From Bacteroidales bacterium (GTDB taxonomy: Bacteria; Bacteroidota; Bacteroidia; Bacteroidales; UBA932): a stretch of 64,000 bases of DNA. Position numbers and translations under genes: made by a program. Shown in pieces: positions 53,996 to 61,568 of this stretch. Position 1 is the first letter of the stretch; each line of letters begins with the position of its first letter. A model generated the notes under the pieces. The model saw only the letters and a list, made by a program, of their open reading frames with translations, ran no database searches and was not told the origin of the DNA. Location: assembly GCA_015060395.1 (NCBI GenBank), contig SUYP01000001.1:62001-126000 (forward strand). The letters are read 5' to 3'.

Positions 53996-54334
53996 ATGGA
54001 GCATCAAAAAGAAACTCTGGAGTCTGATATCCGAAAATATATGGATCTCAGACTCGAAGACCTGAAGCTGAAGGCTGTCGATGGATTGTCGGTCGGAGTT
54101 AGCAGGGTGCTTTCAATGATGGTGATCATTATGCTTGGAGCAATTGTTCTGGCTGCATTCGCTTTCGGGACTATCCTTCTTCTCGGCGATCTGATCGGAA
54201 GCTGGGCAGCCGCCGCTTTCATAATAGGAGGTGTCTTCCTTGTTGCTCTGGCGGTGATGCTCTTCTTCTGGCGCAGCCTCTTCCTTGACATCTTCGTAAA
54301 ACTGTTTATCGGTATTTTCTATGGAAACGAATGA
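53996..54334 (+). CDS. Holin-like (superfamily III-type) membrane protein
   Basis: 112 residues from the ATG at 53996, 1 nt after the YtxH stop. Two membrane helices (MMVIIMLGAIVLAAFAFGTILLL and WAAAAFIIGGVFLVALAVMLFF) and an N-terminal amphipathic helix (KYMDLRLEDLKLKAVDGLS). Resembles phage-holin-family III / DUF1469-like proteins that accompany YtxH. Role in envelope stress or lysis is inferred from association only. Overlaps the next gene by 14 bp. Confidence 0.65.
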   Translation: MEHQKETLESDIRKYMDLRLEDLKLKAVDGLSVGVSRVLSMMVIIMLGAIVLAAFAFGTILLLGDLIGSWAAAAFIIGGVFLVALAVMLFFWRSLFLDIFVKLFIGIFYGNE

Positions 54335-54530
54335 CTTGTCCGGGATCACGACATTTTCCCAGCTCCGAAAGGCCCGTAAAGCGATTTCTGAAGATATAGT
54401 GATGCTTGAAACCAGCCTCTCCGACCGGCTCAAAGGCTTCAGGAAAGCCTTATCTATGAAATCAATTCTTCTTCCCGCCATCAGAAAACTCCGTAAAGCG
54501 ATTTCTGGCACACCCTTTGCAAAATCCTAA
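54321..54530 (+). CDS. Small basic protein of the YtxH cluster
   Basis: 69 residues, helical and basic, with a repeated segment: LRKARKAISEDI and LRKLRKAISGTP, encoded by a 17-bp exact direct repeat (54374-54390 and 54491-54507). The last codons overlap the sigma54-type promoter of small-RNA copy B. Third member usual for YtxH/holin trios in this phylum. Function unknown. Confidence 0.55.
   Translation: METNDLSGITTFSQLRKARKAISEDIVMLETSLSDRLKGFRKALSMKSILLPAIRKLRKAISGTPFAKS
54506..54521 (+). promoter_or_regulatory. Sigma54-type promoter, copy B
   Basis: TGGCACACCCTTTGCA, a full consensus match (TGGCAC-N5-TTGCA) with GG (54507-54508) and GC (54519-54520) 10 nt apart. It lies within the final codons of the preceding small gene. 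Confidence 0.68.
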
Positions 54531-54531
54531 G

Positions 54532-54608
54532 TCACGGTTAGTTTAGTTGTTAATAATAGGGTTATGGTTCACCTCCCGGGCGGGTTCTTCTGTCGGGGAG
54601 GTGTTTTT
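54532..54608 (+). ncRNA. Putative small RNA, copy B
   Basis: Near-identical to copy A from CACGGTTAGTTTAGTTGTTA onward. Terminator hairpin CACCTCCC (54570-54577) / GGGAGGTG (54596-54603) then TTTTT. The sequence upstream of the start is not conserved with copy A except for the promoter core, which marks the transcript's own boundary. Confidence 0.65.
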
Positions 54609-54609
54609 C

Positions 54610-54640
54610 TTTGAAATGTGTTTATTAATCTTTATTTTTG
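54610..54640 (+). promoter_or_regulatory. Promoter of the MORN-lysozyme gene
   Basis: TTTG (54610-54613), 19-nt spacer, TATTTTTG (54633-54640). Starts immediately after the copy B terminator. Leader of about 22 nt. Confidence 0.75.
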
Positions 54641-54668
54641 AATCTAAATGTTGTGAAAACTTGATTTG

Positions 54669-55979
54669 ATGTTCAGACTTTTGTGTATGTCATTCAAAAG
54701 AAATCATATCGTAGTGATAATTGAGTCCCTGCTGCTTGCTGCTGCCATCGGGCTCGGCATCTGGTGGTATGTTTATAATTATGTCGTTCTCAATGTCGAA
54801 AAGGCGTTTGAGGACGGCTCTTTTTATAAAGGAGAGTGGCTGTCGGGAAAGATGCACGGCAGCGGCGTATATACTCTTGCTGATGGTGCGGTCTATGAAG
54901 GTGGGTTCGTCGAGGGCAGGAAGGAAGGCTTCGGAAAGCTGATCCGTGCCGATAAGTCCGGCTATGAGGGTCAATGGAAGAATGATGCTTTCCACGGTGA
55001 AGGCAGGTACGTCTCGTCGAAGGGCAATCTTTATGAAGGGGAGTGGGAGTGTGGAATTCTGCCGCAGGGCCGCCTGGAGACCAAGGATTGGGTCTATGAG
55101 GGAGAATTCCGGAGGATGTCACCTGACGGTACCGGAGTCGCTGTATATGAGGATGGCCGTGTCTATGCCGGATATTGGCGTGACGGCTATAAGCAGGGGC
55201 TGGGGCGTCTGGATTATCCCGGCGGCAGGGTGGATTTCGGTTTTTGGGACCAGGGCGCACTAATCCGCTCGGGCAGAAAGGATTTCCGGACAGGTGCGAA
55301 GGTCTATGGACTAGATGTCTCGCGCCATCAGGGATCGTGGAAATGGGAAGACATTGCTTTGTATGCGGACAGCAAAGGTAAGGTATATGCTTCCGGTGCC
55401 CAGGTCGGGGCTGAACTTCAGCCCTCGTTGTTCGTCATAATGAAAGCTACGGAAGGTTCGGATCTAGTCGATCCGAATTATGCCGGGAATGTCGTCAAGG
55501 CACGTACAGGACGTTTCATCAAGGGTGCCTATCATTTTATGACGACTCTTTCCGATATTGACACCCAGATAGATAATTTCATAAACAATGCCGTGGTGGA
55601 GAAGGGGGATTTTCCGCCTGTCCTTGATATTGAGACTCCGCATAAGAGGGTCGAGGAAATAGGGGAAGACAATATCCGTGCTATGGCCCTGAAATGGCTC
55701 CGGTCTGTTGAGGAACATTATGGAGTCAAGCCGGTGATATATACCAACGACCTTTTCAGAAAAAAGTATCTTGACACTCCTGAATTCCGGAATTATGACT
55801 TCTGGCTGGCGCGTTACGCGAAAAAGGAACCGGAATCCGGCGACTGGATCTTGTGGCAGTTCACTCAGACCGGACGTCCTCGCGGCATCTCCGGAACTGC
55901 TGACATCAACGTCTTTGACGGCACATTTGCCGAATTCAAGGCCTATATCGATAAGGCGTGGAATCCTGAAGAGGAGTAA
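54669..55979 (+). CDS. MORN-repeat protein with GH25 lysozyme domain
   Basis: 436 residues. An N-terminal membrane helix (VVIIESLLLAAAIGLGIWWYVYNYVV), then MORN repeats at about 50-190 (YKGEWLSGKMHGSGVYTLADGAVYEGGFVEGRKEGFGKL, YEGQWKNDAFHGEGRY...). Residues about 210-430 are a GH25 muramidase: YGLDVSRHQGSW (catalytic Asp), FVIMKATEGSDLVDPNYAGN, GAYHFM, FPPVLDIET (second catalytic Asp-Glu), and WQFTQTGRPRGISGTADINVFDGT. Membrane-anchored peptidoglycan hydrolase, likely for wall remodelling or against neighbours. The combination with MORN repeats is uncommon outside this phylum. Confidence 0.9.
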   Translation: MFRLLCMSFKRNHIVVIIESLLLAAAIGLGIWWYVYNYVVLNVEKAFEDGSFYKGEWLSGKMHGSGVYTLADGAVYEGGFVEGRKEGFGKLIRADKSGYEGQWKNDAFHGEGRYVSSKGNLYEGEWECGILPQGRLETKDWVYEGEFRRMSPDGTGVAVYEDGRVYAGYWRDGYKQGLGRLDYPGGRVDFGFWDQGALIRSGRKDFRTGAKVYGLDVSRHQGSWKWEDIALYADSKGKVYASGAQVGAELQPSLFVIMKATEGSDLVDPNYAGNVVKARTGRFIKGAYHFMTTLSDIDTQIDNFINNAVVEKGDFPPVLDIETPHKRVEEIGEDNIRAMALKWLRSVEEHYGVKPVIYTNDLFRKKYLDTPEFRNYDFWLARYAKKEPESGDWILWQFTQTGRPRGISGTADINVFDGTFAEFKAYIDKAWNPEEE

Positions 55980-56026
55980 TCTTGGGAGTGAAGATGCAGC
56001 AGTGTTATATGATAACAAAAAATGAG

Positions 56027-56034
56027 TAACTTTG
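56027..56034 (+). promoter_or_regulatory. -7 box (TAACTTTG) for the DUF697-like gene
   Basis: Ends 6 nt before the ATG at 56041, again implying a leaderless mRNA. Confidence 0.62.
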
Positions 56035-56040
56035 CCGGAT

Positions 56041-57108
56041 ATGAAAAGGAATCTCATACTTATTGCGGGCATCACGATTGCCGTCCTGGTGATGATGCTT
56101 CTTGGAAATGTCATTACGATAGGTGAGAAACTGGGCGAGGTGTGCAATACCGTCTATGTCGAATATGCATTCTATGCCTTGATCCTGATTCTTGCGGCCG
56201 TGTTTGTCATCAGGCCGATAATGCGGGTGCATAATGCTCCCGAGTTCCCGGTGATGGCTGTGGATGATGAGGCAGGATTGAAGGAACTTCAGCGCTTCGG
56301 CAGGCGTCTGAGCACGAATTGCGGATATATTGCTGATGCTGAGAAGAGGCTGGCTCATCAGAACGCCTTGAAGGAGGAACTCAAGATGTGTGGGGAGGAT
56401 AAGGAAAAGGTCAAGGATCTTCTTACGAAGGAACTTGAGGTCAGGTTCAAAGGTGATAAGGCGCTTGATGTCCTTGGCATTGACAAGAGGATCAAGGAGT
56501 GGGGCAAGACCGTATTCCTTGTCACTGCCATTTCGCAGAACGGAATTTTCGATTCTGCGGCAGTGATGGTGATGAACTACAAGCTGATCGAGGATCTTGT
56601 ACTCGCAAGCGGTTTCAGGCCTACCAGACCTCAGATGTTCAGGTTATATGTGCGGGTGCTTACGACCGCCTTGATTTCATATTGCACTTCGCAGGTCTTT
56701 ACAGATATGGATGGAGTGGCTCCTTTTGATATCGGAGGCGGCTCAGGAGCTGATATAAGTGATGTGAATCCTGAAGATATAGCCGGCGCCTCTCCTGAGC
56801 TTGACGGAGAAGATTCCCTTACCGGTTTCCTTTCCCGCTTCAAGATTCCGGGAGTGGTAGCCGAATCAGCCCTGCAGGGCGCTGTGAATGCTCTTCTGAC
56901 TCTCAGAATCGGCTATGTGACGAAATCATATCTGCAGGAAGGCCCGGATGCGTTGTCCGGTGTCAGAAACAAGAGAGCAGTCAAGAGACAGGCGATCAAA
57001 TCATCATTCAAGGCTCTTCCTGGCATAGTCGCAGGCTCGGCTTCAGCTCTTGGTAAAGGAATAACGGGATTCGTGGCCCGAATGGCATCAAAAGAAGAAA
57101 AACAGTAG
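56041..57108 (+). CDS. DUF697-like membrane protein
   Basis: 355 residues. Two N-terminal membrane helices (LILIAGITIAVLVMMLLG; EYAFYALILILAAVFVI), a helical middle, and a DUF697-like block (FLVTAISQNGIFDSAAVMVMNYKLIEDLVLASGFRPTRPQMFRLYVRVLTTAL...). C-terminal part has a second hydrophobic repeat and a basic tail. DUF697 proteins are found near YcjX/stress GTPases; no GTPase here. Role unknown. Followed after 2 nt by manA. Confidence 0.65.
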   Translation: MKRNLILIAGITIAVLVMMLLGNVITIGEKLGEVCNTVYVEYAFYALILILAAVFVIRPIMRVHNAPEFPVMAVDDEAGLKELQRFGRRLSTNCGYIADAEKRLAHQNALKEELKMCGEDKEKVKDLLTKELEVRFKGDKALDVLGIDKRIKEWGKTVFLVTAISQNGIFDSAAVMVMNYKLIEDLVLASGFRPTRPQMFRLYVRVLTTALISYCTSQVFTDMDGVAPFDIGGGSGADISDVNPEDIAGASPELDGEDSLTGFLSRFKIPGVVAESALQGAVNALLTLRIGYVTKSYLQEGPDALSGVRNKRAVKRQAIKSSFKALPGIVAGSASALGKGITGFVARMASKEEKQ

Positions 57109-57110
57109 TT

Positions 57111-58466
57111 ATGGAAAAGAAATTATACCCTTTTAAATTCATTCCAGTGGCTTCAAGGAGGCCTTGGGGTGGTAATGCGCTTGTCGCAGAACTCGGCAAG
57201 CACTTCGTTGAATGTGACGAAGACGGAAATGAAGTGGCTCTGGGCACGGATGAACTTATAGGTGAGAGCTGGGAACTTGCCGATATGGGGATCGAGGATT
57301 CGGTGATCGCCAATGGCTGGCTCGCCGGCAATACTATAAGCGAGCTGATGGAGACTTATCTTGAAAGAGTCGTAGGCGAGGACGTATATAATTATTACGG
57401 ACGTCAGTTCCCGTTGCTGATCAAGTTCCTGGATATCAATGACAAGCTTTCTGTCCAGGTGCATCCTGACGATGAGGTAGCGGCTGAGAGGTATGACTCT
57501 CTTGGAAAGGCGGAAATATGGTATGTGATGGATGCTAAGCCGGGAGCAAAGATGTACTGCGGATTCACGCGGGAGGTCAGCGCCCAGGAATTCTATGACA
57601 GATGCCACAATGGCACCGTAGAGGAGATACTTAATGTGATCGAGCCGAGGAAAGGGGATGTCATATATATAACTCCGGGTACGGTTCACGCTGCTGACGG
57701 GGGACTTCTTATCGCTGAGATCCAGGAATCTTCCGATATGACTTTCCGTCTTTATGACTGGGGACGTGAGTTCAATCCAGCAACCGCCAGAAAGACCCAT
57801 CTTGATGAGGCAATAGATGTGATAGATTATCGTGCATTTGATGCCGGCCTGTATCGTAAAGGACCGCTCTGGGAGGAAGAAGCTTCGCATCAGCCTTGCA
57901 GGGCTACGATGTGCAGCTGTGGCTGTGGTGAAGACTGTGACTGCGGATGTCAGGATGGAGGAGAGTGCCATTGTGAGGAAGAGGGCCACGAGTGCCATTG
58001 TCACGGACATCACCATCATCACGAAGAAGGTGGCGTTGTCGAGACCCTTGTCGAGAGCCCTCAGTTCAATGTCTCCAAACTGAATCTGTCGGATCCTCTC
58101 CATATCTACACAGAGAAGTTCGAGAGCTTCATCGTATATATATGTCTTGAGGGATCGGCATCAGTCCAGATTCCTTCCGTCAAGGAGAACGGAGAGGCTT
58201 TTATGGACAATTATGAGTTTGCCAAAGGCGAGACCATTCTGGTTCCTGCTGAGATGCCCGATTTCTACCTCGTTCCTCGTGACCGTTCTACGCTCCTTCT
58301 GGAGGCTGTGACGCGTCCTGTCGAGGAACAGGACCAGTATATCGATCCGGATACCGAGGCTTTTCTCGAAAATGAAGATTATGAGGGACTTGAAGATGAC
58401 TGCTGTGAAGAGCATCACTCAGGATCGAGCCCTCTGGGCTTTTTCGGCTCAGGCCATATCTCATAA
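57111..58466 (+). CDS. manA: Mannose-6-phosphate isomerase with Cys/His-rich insert
   Basis: 451 residues, class I type, longer than the 300-400 usual. Catalytic zinc site: SVQVHPDDE (Gln-x-His), AEIWYVMDA (Glu) and ITPGTVHAADGG (His). Between the catalytic domain and the C-terminal cupin-like domain lies an insert, residues 263-304, with 11 Cys and 9 His in 42 residues (CSCGCGEDCDC..., ending HGHHHHH); the C-terminus adds DDCCEEHH. The isomerase links fructose-6-P (from pgi) to mannose for surface glycans. The insert probably binds zinc or another soft metal. DNA reads through without a frame break. Confidence 0.9.
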   Translation: MEKKLYPFKFIPVASRRPWGGNALVAELGKHFVECDEDGNEVALGTDELIGESWELADMGIEDSVIANGWLAGNTISELMETYLERVVGEDVYNYYGRQFPLLIKFLDINDKLSVQVHPDDEVAAERYDSLGKAEIWYVMDAKPGAKMYCGFTREVSAQEFYDRCHNGTVEEILNVIEPRKGDVIYITPGTVHAADGGLLIAEIQESSDMTFRLYDWGREFNPATARKTHLDEAIDVIDYRAFDAGLYRKGPLWEEEASHQPCRATMCSCGCGEDCDCGCQDGGECHCEEEGHECHCHGHHHHHEEGGVVETLVESPQFNVSKLNLSDPLHIYTEKFESFIVYICLEGSASVQIPSVKENGEAFMDNYEFAKGETILVPAEMPDFYLVPRDRSTLLLEAVTRPVEEQDQYIDPDTEAFLENEDYEGLEDDCCEEHHSGSSPLGFFGSGHIS

Positions 58467-58572
58467 TCTGGCGGAACCCAATCTTTTGACTACTAGTGTG
58501 TTACGTGATCTGCGTGCTCCCTTCTGTGCAGCACGAGGTACGGTAAGTAGCAGAGAATCAATATTATAGCGA

Positions 58573-59067
58573 ATGATGACAGAGGAGGTTAGAATCGACA
58601 AATATCTATGGTCGATAAGGGTCTATAAGACCAGAACGGATGCTACTGATGCCTGCAAGGGCGGAAAAGTCCGTGTCAACGGGGCTGATACCAAGCCATC
58701 AAAGGCGGTCAGGGTCGGTGATGTGATAGTGGCGCGTAAAGGTGCTGTAACTTATACATATAAAGTCATACAGCTCATAGACAAACGTCAGGGAGCAAAG
58801 CTTGTTCCGAATTATGCAGAGAATCTGACTCCGCCTGAGGAACTCGCCAAGCTCCGTGCTCCTGTCGAGACCTTCTTCCTGAAGCGTGACAGAGGAGCCG
58901 GCCGTCCCACCAAGAAGGACCGCCGTCAGATGGAGTCTCTCTGGAGCAATCTCAGCTTTGATGTCCCTGATGATATCGCTGAACGCCTTGCAGCCGACTA
59001 CATCTCCGGCTACGATGAAGACTTTGACGCGGATTTTGAAGACGATGATATGGGTTACGAAGATTGA
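58573..59067 (+). CDS. hslR: S4-domain RNA-binding protein, Hsp15-like
   Basis: 164 residues. The S4 domain covers residues 5-65 (VRIDKYLWSIRVYKTRTDATDACKGGKVRVNGADTKPSKAVRVGDVI), a match to Hsp15, which binds free 50S subunits carrying stalled nascent chains. The C-terminal tail is acidic (DFDADFEDDDMGYED) and unlike the basic tail of E. coli Hsp15. A second ATG starts one codon later (58576). Next to an unusual palindromic element. Confidence 0.85.
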   Translation: MMTEEVRIDKYLWSIRVYKTRTDATDACKGGKVRVNGADTKPSKAVRVGDVIVARKGAVTYTYKVIQLIDKRQGAKLVPNYAENLTPPEELAKLRAPVETFFLKRDRGAGRPTKKDRRQMESLWSNLSFDVPDDIAERLAADYISGYDEDFDADFEDDDMGYED

Positions 59068-59135
59068 TGCCGCTCCCTCATCAGAATCGCAAATTCCATC
59101 CCTTGACTCCGTATCATCGGAGGCCGATATTTCTG

Positions 59136-59238
59136 ATATAAACAGGACAGACTGTGTGTAAAGTGACGTGCCACCCTCGGCTAGAGGGTGCCCTCAAAGA
59201 GGGCTGGGTCACTGTTACACACAGTCTGCTCTGTTTAC
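59136..59238. repeat. Cloverleaf-like palindromic element
   Basis: Inverted arms of 21-22 bp (59141-59161 and 59215-59235) match at 19 of 21 positions. Inside are a GTGAC/GTCAC stem and two small hairpins (ACCCTC...GAGGGT; CCCTC...GAGGG). The RNA or DNA could fold as a three-branch cloverleaf. It fills the gap between convergent hslR and the rubrerythrin gene. Could be a MITE or REP element, or act as a terminator. Confidence 0.65.
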
Positions 59239-59247
59239 TATAATATC

Positions 59248-59799
59248 CTATTTGAAATATCTGTTGAAAAGTCCCTGGAAGCCGGCACCGTGGCGAGCCT
59301 CGTCCTTGCACATCTCGTGTACTGTGTCGTGGATTGCGTCAAGGTTCTGCTGCTTTGCAAGAGTTGCGATCCTCTTCTTGTCCTCGCAGGCTCCCTGCTC
59401 GGCAAGCATCCTCTTCTCTACGTTTGTCTTGGTGTCCCATACACACTCTCCGAGAAGCTCTGCGAACTTAGCTGCGTGCTCAGCCTCTTCCCAAGCGTAT
59501 CTCTTGAATGCCTCGGCAATTTCAGGATATCCCTCTCTGTCGGCCTGACGGCTCATAGCAAGGTACATTCCTACCTCTGAACACTCTCCTGCGAAATGAT
59601 CACGAAGTCCCTTGAGAATCTCAGGATCTACTCCCTGAGCTACACCGATCCTATGTTCGTCAGCCCAGGTGAGAGCCTCACCGGTCTCTACGATTTCCTC
59701 AAACTTCTCTGCGCCGACGTGGCAGATAGGGCACTCACTTGGAGCCTCGTTTCCTTCGTGGATGTATCCACATACCAGACATCTGAATTTCTTTGTCAT
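59248..59799 (-). CDS. Reverse rubrerythrin
   Basis: 183 residues with domains in reversed order: rubredoxin first (residues 1-38, with [10 protein letters not shown] and CPICHVG giving four Cys iron ligands), then a ferritin-like di-iron domain ([43 protein letters not shown]). Reduces hydrogen peroxide in anaerobes. Cotranscribed with the standalone rubredoxin upstream (54-nt gap). Confidence 0.92.
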   Translation of the reverse strand: MTKKFRCLVCGYIHEGNEAPSECPICHVGAEKFEEIVETGEALTWADEHRIGVAQGVDPEILKGLRDHFAGECSEVGMYLAMSRQADREGYPEIAEAFKRYAWEEAEHAAKFAELLGECVWDTKTNVEKRMLAEQGACEDKKRIATLAKQQNLDAIHDTVHEMCKDEARHGAGFQGLFNRYFK

Positions 59800-59853
59800 A
59801 ATCCTTTTATAGTTTAATTGTTGTTTTTTATTCTGTATAGTCTATTGTGGCTG

Positions 59854-59979
59854 TTATGCCTCCTCTTCTGTTACTTCTACGAAATCTTCCGGTCCTACGA
59901 AGCAAAGCGGACACTCTTCAGGTGCGGTCTCTCCCTCGTGGATGTATCCGCAAACCAAACATTTGAATTTCTTTGTCAT
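59854..59979 (-). CDS. Standalone rubredoxin-like protein, 41 residues
   Basis: [29 protein letters not shown], nearly the same as the N-terminus of the reverse rubrerythrin next door but ending after a short acidic tail. Four Cys ligands (CLVC, CPLC). Arose by duplication of the rubredoxin module. Probably an electron carrier or iron-protein partner for the rubrerythrin. The start at 59979 follows a long AT-rich leader. Confidence 0.85.
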   Translation of the reverse strand: MTKKFKCLVCGYIHEGETAPEECPLCFVGPEDFVEVTEEEA

Positions 59980-60041
59980 AATCGTTGTATTTAAGATGTT
60001 TATAATTTTTAATTTTGAATTATTCAAATCTGTTTCCAATG

Positions 60042-60072
60042 CAAAGGTATGTAAATTTACGATACTTCCAAA
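60042..60072 (-). promoter_or_regulatory. Promoter of the rubredoxin-rubrerythrin operon
   Basis: Minus strand: TTTG (60069-60072), 19-nt spacer, TACCTTTG (60042-60049). Leader of about 56 nt. Confidence 0.78.
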
Positions 60073-60320
60073 TAATTTTGAACAAAAATTACGGTATTCG
60101 ATGCAAAAAAGGTGAATTTCTGCGTTTTGAACTGAGCCATAACGCATTAAGGAGAAAACCTCAGAAATAGTAACGATAGCAATTTAGCAAAGAAACGCAA
60201 GGTAATGAAATAGAACGGTTGCCTAATCATTACCCGATAATGAGGTAAAGTTTTTCTTTGTGTCGTCACGCTTCATCGTTCTGCGTTAGTTTGCATATCA
60301 ATGTATAACTCGCTGATAAC

Positions 60321-60328
60321 TAATTTTG
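60321..60328 (+). promoter_or_regulatory. -7 box (TAATTTTG) for the integrase
   Basis: TAnnTTTG match; leader of about 15 nt before the ATG at 60349. Confidence 0.5.
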
Positions 60329-60348
60329 TAACCAAAAAAGATTAGATT

Positions 60349-61557
60349 ATGCGAAGTACATTTAAGGTGCTGTTCTATGTGAACGGAAGCAAGGAGAAAA
60401 ACGGTATTGTTCCCATTATGGGACGAGTGACAATCAACGGCTCAGTAGCTCAATTCAGTTGCAAGCAGAGCATCCACAAAGACCTGTGGGATGTGAAAGG
60501 CAACCGAGCCAAAGGCAAGAGCAAAGAATCGAGAGACATCAATTTGGCTTTGGATAACATCAAAGCACAAATCATCAAACACTATCAACGCATTTCAGAC
60601 CGTGAGGCGTTTGTAACGGCTGAAATGGTACGCAATGCCTATCAAGGTATAGGTACGGAGTATGAAACCCTGCTCCGAGCATTCGATAAGGAGAATGAAG
60701 CCTTTGCCAAACGAGTTGGCAAAGACCGTTCATTGAGTACATATCAAAAGTATCTCACCGTAAGAAAATATCTTGCAGAGTTTATCAAGGTAAACTATAA
60801 GCGTACAGATATTGCAATGAATGAACTTACCGAGGATTTCATTCGTGATTATTGTTTGTATTTGAGAAACGAAGTCGGATTGGCTCAATCCTCGGTGTGG
60901 ATATACTCCATACCATTGAAGCATATTGTAACCACTGCTCACTATAACGGAAAGATAGCACGCAACCCATTTGCCCAATATAAAGTTGACCCCGACCACA
61001 AGGAACGAGGTTTCTTGACGGAAGAGGAATTGCAAGCTTTTACAACAGTCGAATTGAACAATTTCGATTTGGAGTTGGCAAGGGATTTATTTGTATTTGG
61101 CTGCTGGACGGGTATATCATTCATCGACATCAAGAACCTGACAACAGAGAATATCACAATGTTGGGTGGTTCTCCGTGGATAGTGTCAAAGCGACAAAAG
61201 ACAGGCGTACCGTTCCAAATTAAGTTGATGGATATTCCTATGCAGATTATCAAGCGATATGAGCCATATCGAATAAGCAATCACCTTTTCAATATCGGCA
61301 GCCACGACACTATAAACAAACGCATAAAAGAGGTGGCTAAATTGTGTGGAATTGAGAAGCGAACTTCGTTCCATCTGAGCAGGCACACATTCGCAGTCTT
61401 AGCCCTGAACTATGGTATGCCGATAGAGAGCGTGAGCAAGATTCTTGGACATACCAACATTACAACAACACAAATTTACGCAAAGGTGACTAACACCAAA
61501 CTCGAACACGATATATCTATGTTTGAGAGTAGAGTTAGCGGAAGATTTGCAATTTAA
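60349..61557 (+). CDS. Tyrosine recombinase (integrase)
   Basis: 402 residues, Bacteroides-type: arm-binding N-terminal domain (about 1-100), a SAM-like core-binding domain (about 105-205: TYQKYLTVRKYLAEFIKVNY) and a catalytic domain. Catalytic residues visible: Lys in SKRQKTGVPF, HLSRHTF (His, Arg), LGHTNITTTQIYAKV (His, Tyr nucleophile). The first Arg box reads CWTGISFIDIKNL, with Ser where most recombinases have Arg, as reported for the CTnDOT integrase. Drives integration and excision of the element. Confidence 0.92.
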   Translation: MRSTFKVLFYVNGSKEKNGIVPIMGRVTINGSVAQFSCKQSIHKDLWDVKGNRAKGKSKESRDINLALDNIKAQIIKHYQRISDREAFVTAEMVRNAYQGIGTEYETLLRAFDKENEAFAKRVGKDRSLSTYQKYLTVRKYLAEFIKVNYKRTDIAMNELTEDFIRDYCLYLRNEVGLAQSSVWIYSIPLKHIVTTAHYNGKIARNPFAQYKVDPDHKERGFLTEEELQAFTTVELNNFDLELARDLFVFGCWTGISFIDIKNLTTENITMLGGSPWIVSKRQKTGVPFQIKLMDIPMQIIKRYEPYRISNHLFNIGSHDTINKRIKEVAKLCGIEKRTSFHLSRHTFAVLALNYGMPIESVSKILGHTNITTTQIYAKVTNTKLEHDISMFESRVSGRFAI

Positions 61558-61568
61558 TATGTATAGGT

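Larger units (their letters stand above)
59980..60348. other. Gene-free stretch: rubredoxin promoter, element end and integrase promoter
   Basis: Beyond the promoter at 60042-60072, the stretch is AT-rich. It includes an imperfect inverted repeat at about 60221-60244 (CCTAATCATTA / TAATGA-GG) and a box TAATTTTG at 60321-60328 that fits the integrase. No coding frame. The chromosome-element junction (att site) should lie in here, but without the right end I cannot fix it. Confidence 0.5.

Noticed and set aside
57893..58031. Frameshift or assembly error in manA
   Set aside because: The frame continues in the same phase from the catalytic domain through the insert to a normal C-terminal domain; codons are as in neighbours.
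60031..60050. CTnDOT-like attB (GTAnnTTTGC) near the rubredoxin promoter
   Set aside because: The same bases are explained by a promoter -7 box with a properly spaced -33, and the first base does not match.
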